Origin: Candidatus Nomurabacteria bacterium
GTDB lineage: Bacteria > Patescibacteriota > Minisyncoccia > Phycocordibacterales > UBA9973
DNA length: 5,445 nt
Reading direction: 5' to 3'
Assembly (NCBI GenBank): GCA_021413565.1
Contig: JAIOQC010000097.1
Coordinates: 1-5,445, forward strand
Shown one piece after another: positions 4,975 to 5,445 of this stretch. Each line of letters begins with the position of its first letter. The first letter of the stretch is position 1. The position numbers were made by a program, and so were the translations under genes. The notes beneath the pieces were generated by a model. That model did no database searches. It saw only the letters and a program-made list of their open reading frames with translations, and was not told the origin of the DNA.

Positions 4975-5115
4975 AGGTTTTATGAATCTGGTGGTAGGTA
5001 ATGATATTGTATTACACCTCTAGATAATACAAATCCAGTTAAAGAATTAGAATTTATTGATTATTAAATTAAGAAAAGATATGGCGAAGACATAATGCCA
5101 TTTCTAACCAACAGG

Positions 5116-5445
5116 ATGAACACAAAACAGCTTTGGGAAAATTGTCTTGCAGAAATGGAACTATCTGTCTCAAAGGCTAACTTCACAACATGGTTTAAGA
5201 ATACTTCTATCGTAAAAGAAGATGTTGGTACTATATATATTGGAGTACCAAATGAATTTGTTAAAGATTGGTTGTATAATAAATTTCATAAACTTATCCT
5301 AAAAACACTTATAAATCACAATGATACTGTGCGTTCTGTTGAATATTCTATATCTAAGTACGAACAACAACCTAAAACACCCAACCAAAACACACCAAGT
5401 GTCCCAACAGTAAACATTAACAAAGAATTACCTCTGTCTGATTTA
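5116..5445 (+). CDS. dnaA: Chromosomal replication initiator DnaA, N-terminal part (cut by window end)
   Basis: The initiator that binds DnaA boxes and opens the origin. The 110 visible residues are domain I and the start of the linker; the AAA+ and DNA-binding domains lie beyond the window. Seen: LWENCLAEMELSVSKANFTTWF in sense (6-27), the hallmark helix pair of DnaA domain I, then IYIGVPNEFVKDWLYNKF (41-58), which matches the family consensus for the second half of the domain. From about residue 86 the sequence turns Gln/Pro/Asn/Thr-rich, as linker domain II does. Start: ATG at 5116 (MNTKQLWE) gives the normal N-terminus. An in-frame ATG at 5095 would add MPFLTNR and overlaps the stop of a four-codon frame (ATGGCGAAGACATAATG). 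Neither has a good Shine-Dalgarno. Transcribed away from rpmH. Confidence 0.95.
   Translation, partial: MNTKQLWENCLAEMELSVSKANFTTWFKNTSIVKEDVGTIYIGVPNEFVKDWLYNKFHKLILKTLINHNDTVRSVEYSISKYEQQPKTPNQNTPSVPTVNINKELPLSDL

Larger units (their letters stand above)
4821..5094. other. rpmH-dnaA intergenic region, candidate oriC
   Basis: This 274-nt AT-rich gap between divergent rpmH and dnaA is a common location of bacterial origins. It holds a consensus DnaA box (4906-4914), a degenerate box TTATAAACA 11 nt further (4917-4925) in the same orientation and another (TTATAAAGA, 4945-4953). It also has a 10-bp direct repeat AAACAGGGTA (4921-4930 and 4961-4970), an inverted pair ATTACCC/GGGTAAT (4881-4887, 4926-4932) around the box, and a very AT-rich stretch near 5040-5080 that could unwind. 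Only one perfect box is present, fewer than in model origins; the dnaA 3' side is not visible and could hold the rest. Confidence 0.55.

Overview
The window looks like a chromosomal replication-origin neighbourhood of an AT-rich, small-genome bacterium, most likely of the Candidate Phyla Radiation (Patescibacteria; Paceibacteria/Parcubacteria-like). The main grounds are the leftward block rpmH-rnpA-yidD-yidC-jag opposite a rightward dnaA; a jag without its N-terminal domain; scarce Shine-Dalgarno sequences; and, next to this block, a protein with a Parcubacteria-type VirB2/TrbC-like pilin segment. The lineage is inferred from these traits and not from any search. The standard genetic code reads all conserved genes without interruption.

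Layout. Positions 49-2683 (+) hold two envelope genes. The first is a secreted, two-helix pilin-like membrane protein with a C-terminal M15 (VanY-type) peptidase domain. The second is a membrane-anchored, beta-propeller-like protein of unknown function. They converge on the minus-strand block and share with it a very strong bidirectional terminator (2722-2756). From 4820 down to 2768 (-) run rpmH (ribosomal protein L34), rnpA (RNase P protein), yidD, yidC (membrane protein insertion) and jag/khpB (RNA binding). The roughly 270 bases from 4821 to 5094 form the rpmH-dnaA intergenic region. It holds one perfect DnaA box, degenerate boxes, a direct repeat, the rpmH promoter and a likely dnaA -10 element, so it is the best oriC candidate here. 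dnaA (+) begins at 5116 (or 5095) and runs off the window end; only domain I and the start of the linker are present.

How the genes fit together. dnaA and the presumed origin drive replication initiation. rpmH and rnpA link ribosome assembly to tRNA maturation. YidD and YidC insert membrane proteins, and Jag/KhpB is a small RNA-binding protein habitually encoded after yidC. The two plus-strand genes act at the cell surface.

The most interesting signals are non-coding. The rpmH and yidC promoters have their -10 box exactly 6 nt before the ATG, which predicts leaderless mRNAs. A short repeat (AAGTAG/AAGTAGTAAG) starts at the Lys-stop codons of both jag and yidD, and in inverted form it bounds a hairpin element between yidD and yidC. 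The rnpA ribosome binding site lies in a small hairpin. A protein-like reading frame, broken by a stop, lies directly upstream of dnaA. No tRNA, rRNA, CRISPR array or insertion sequence was seen.
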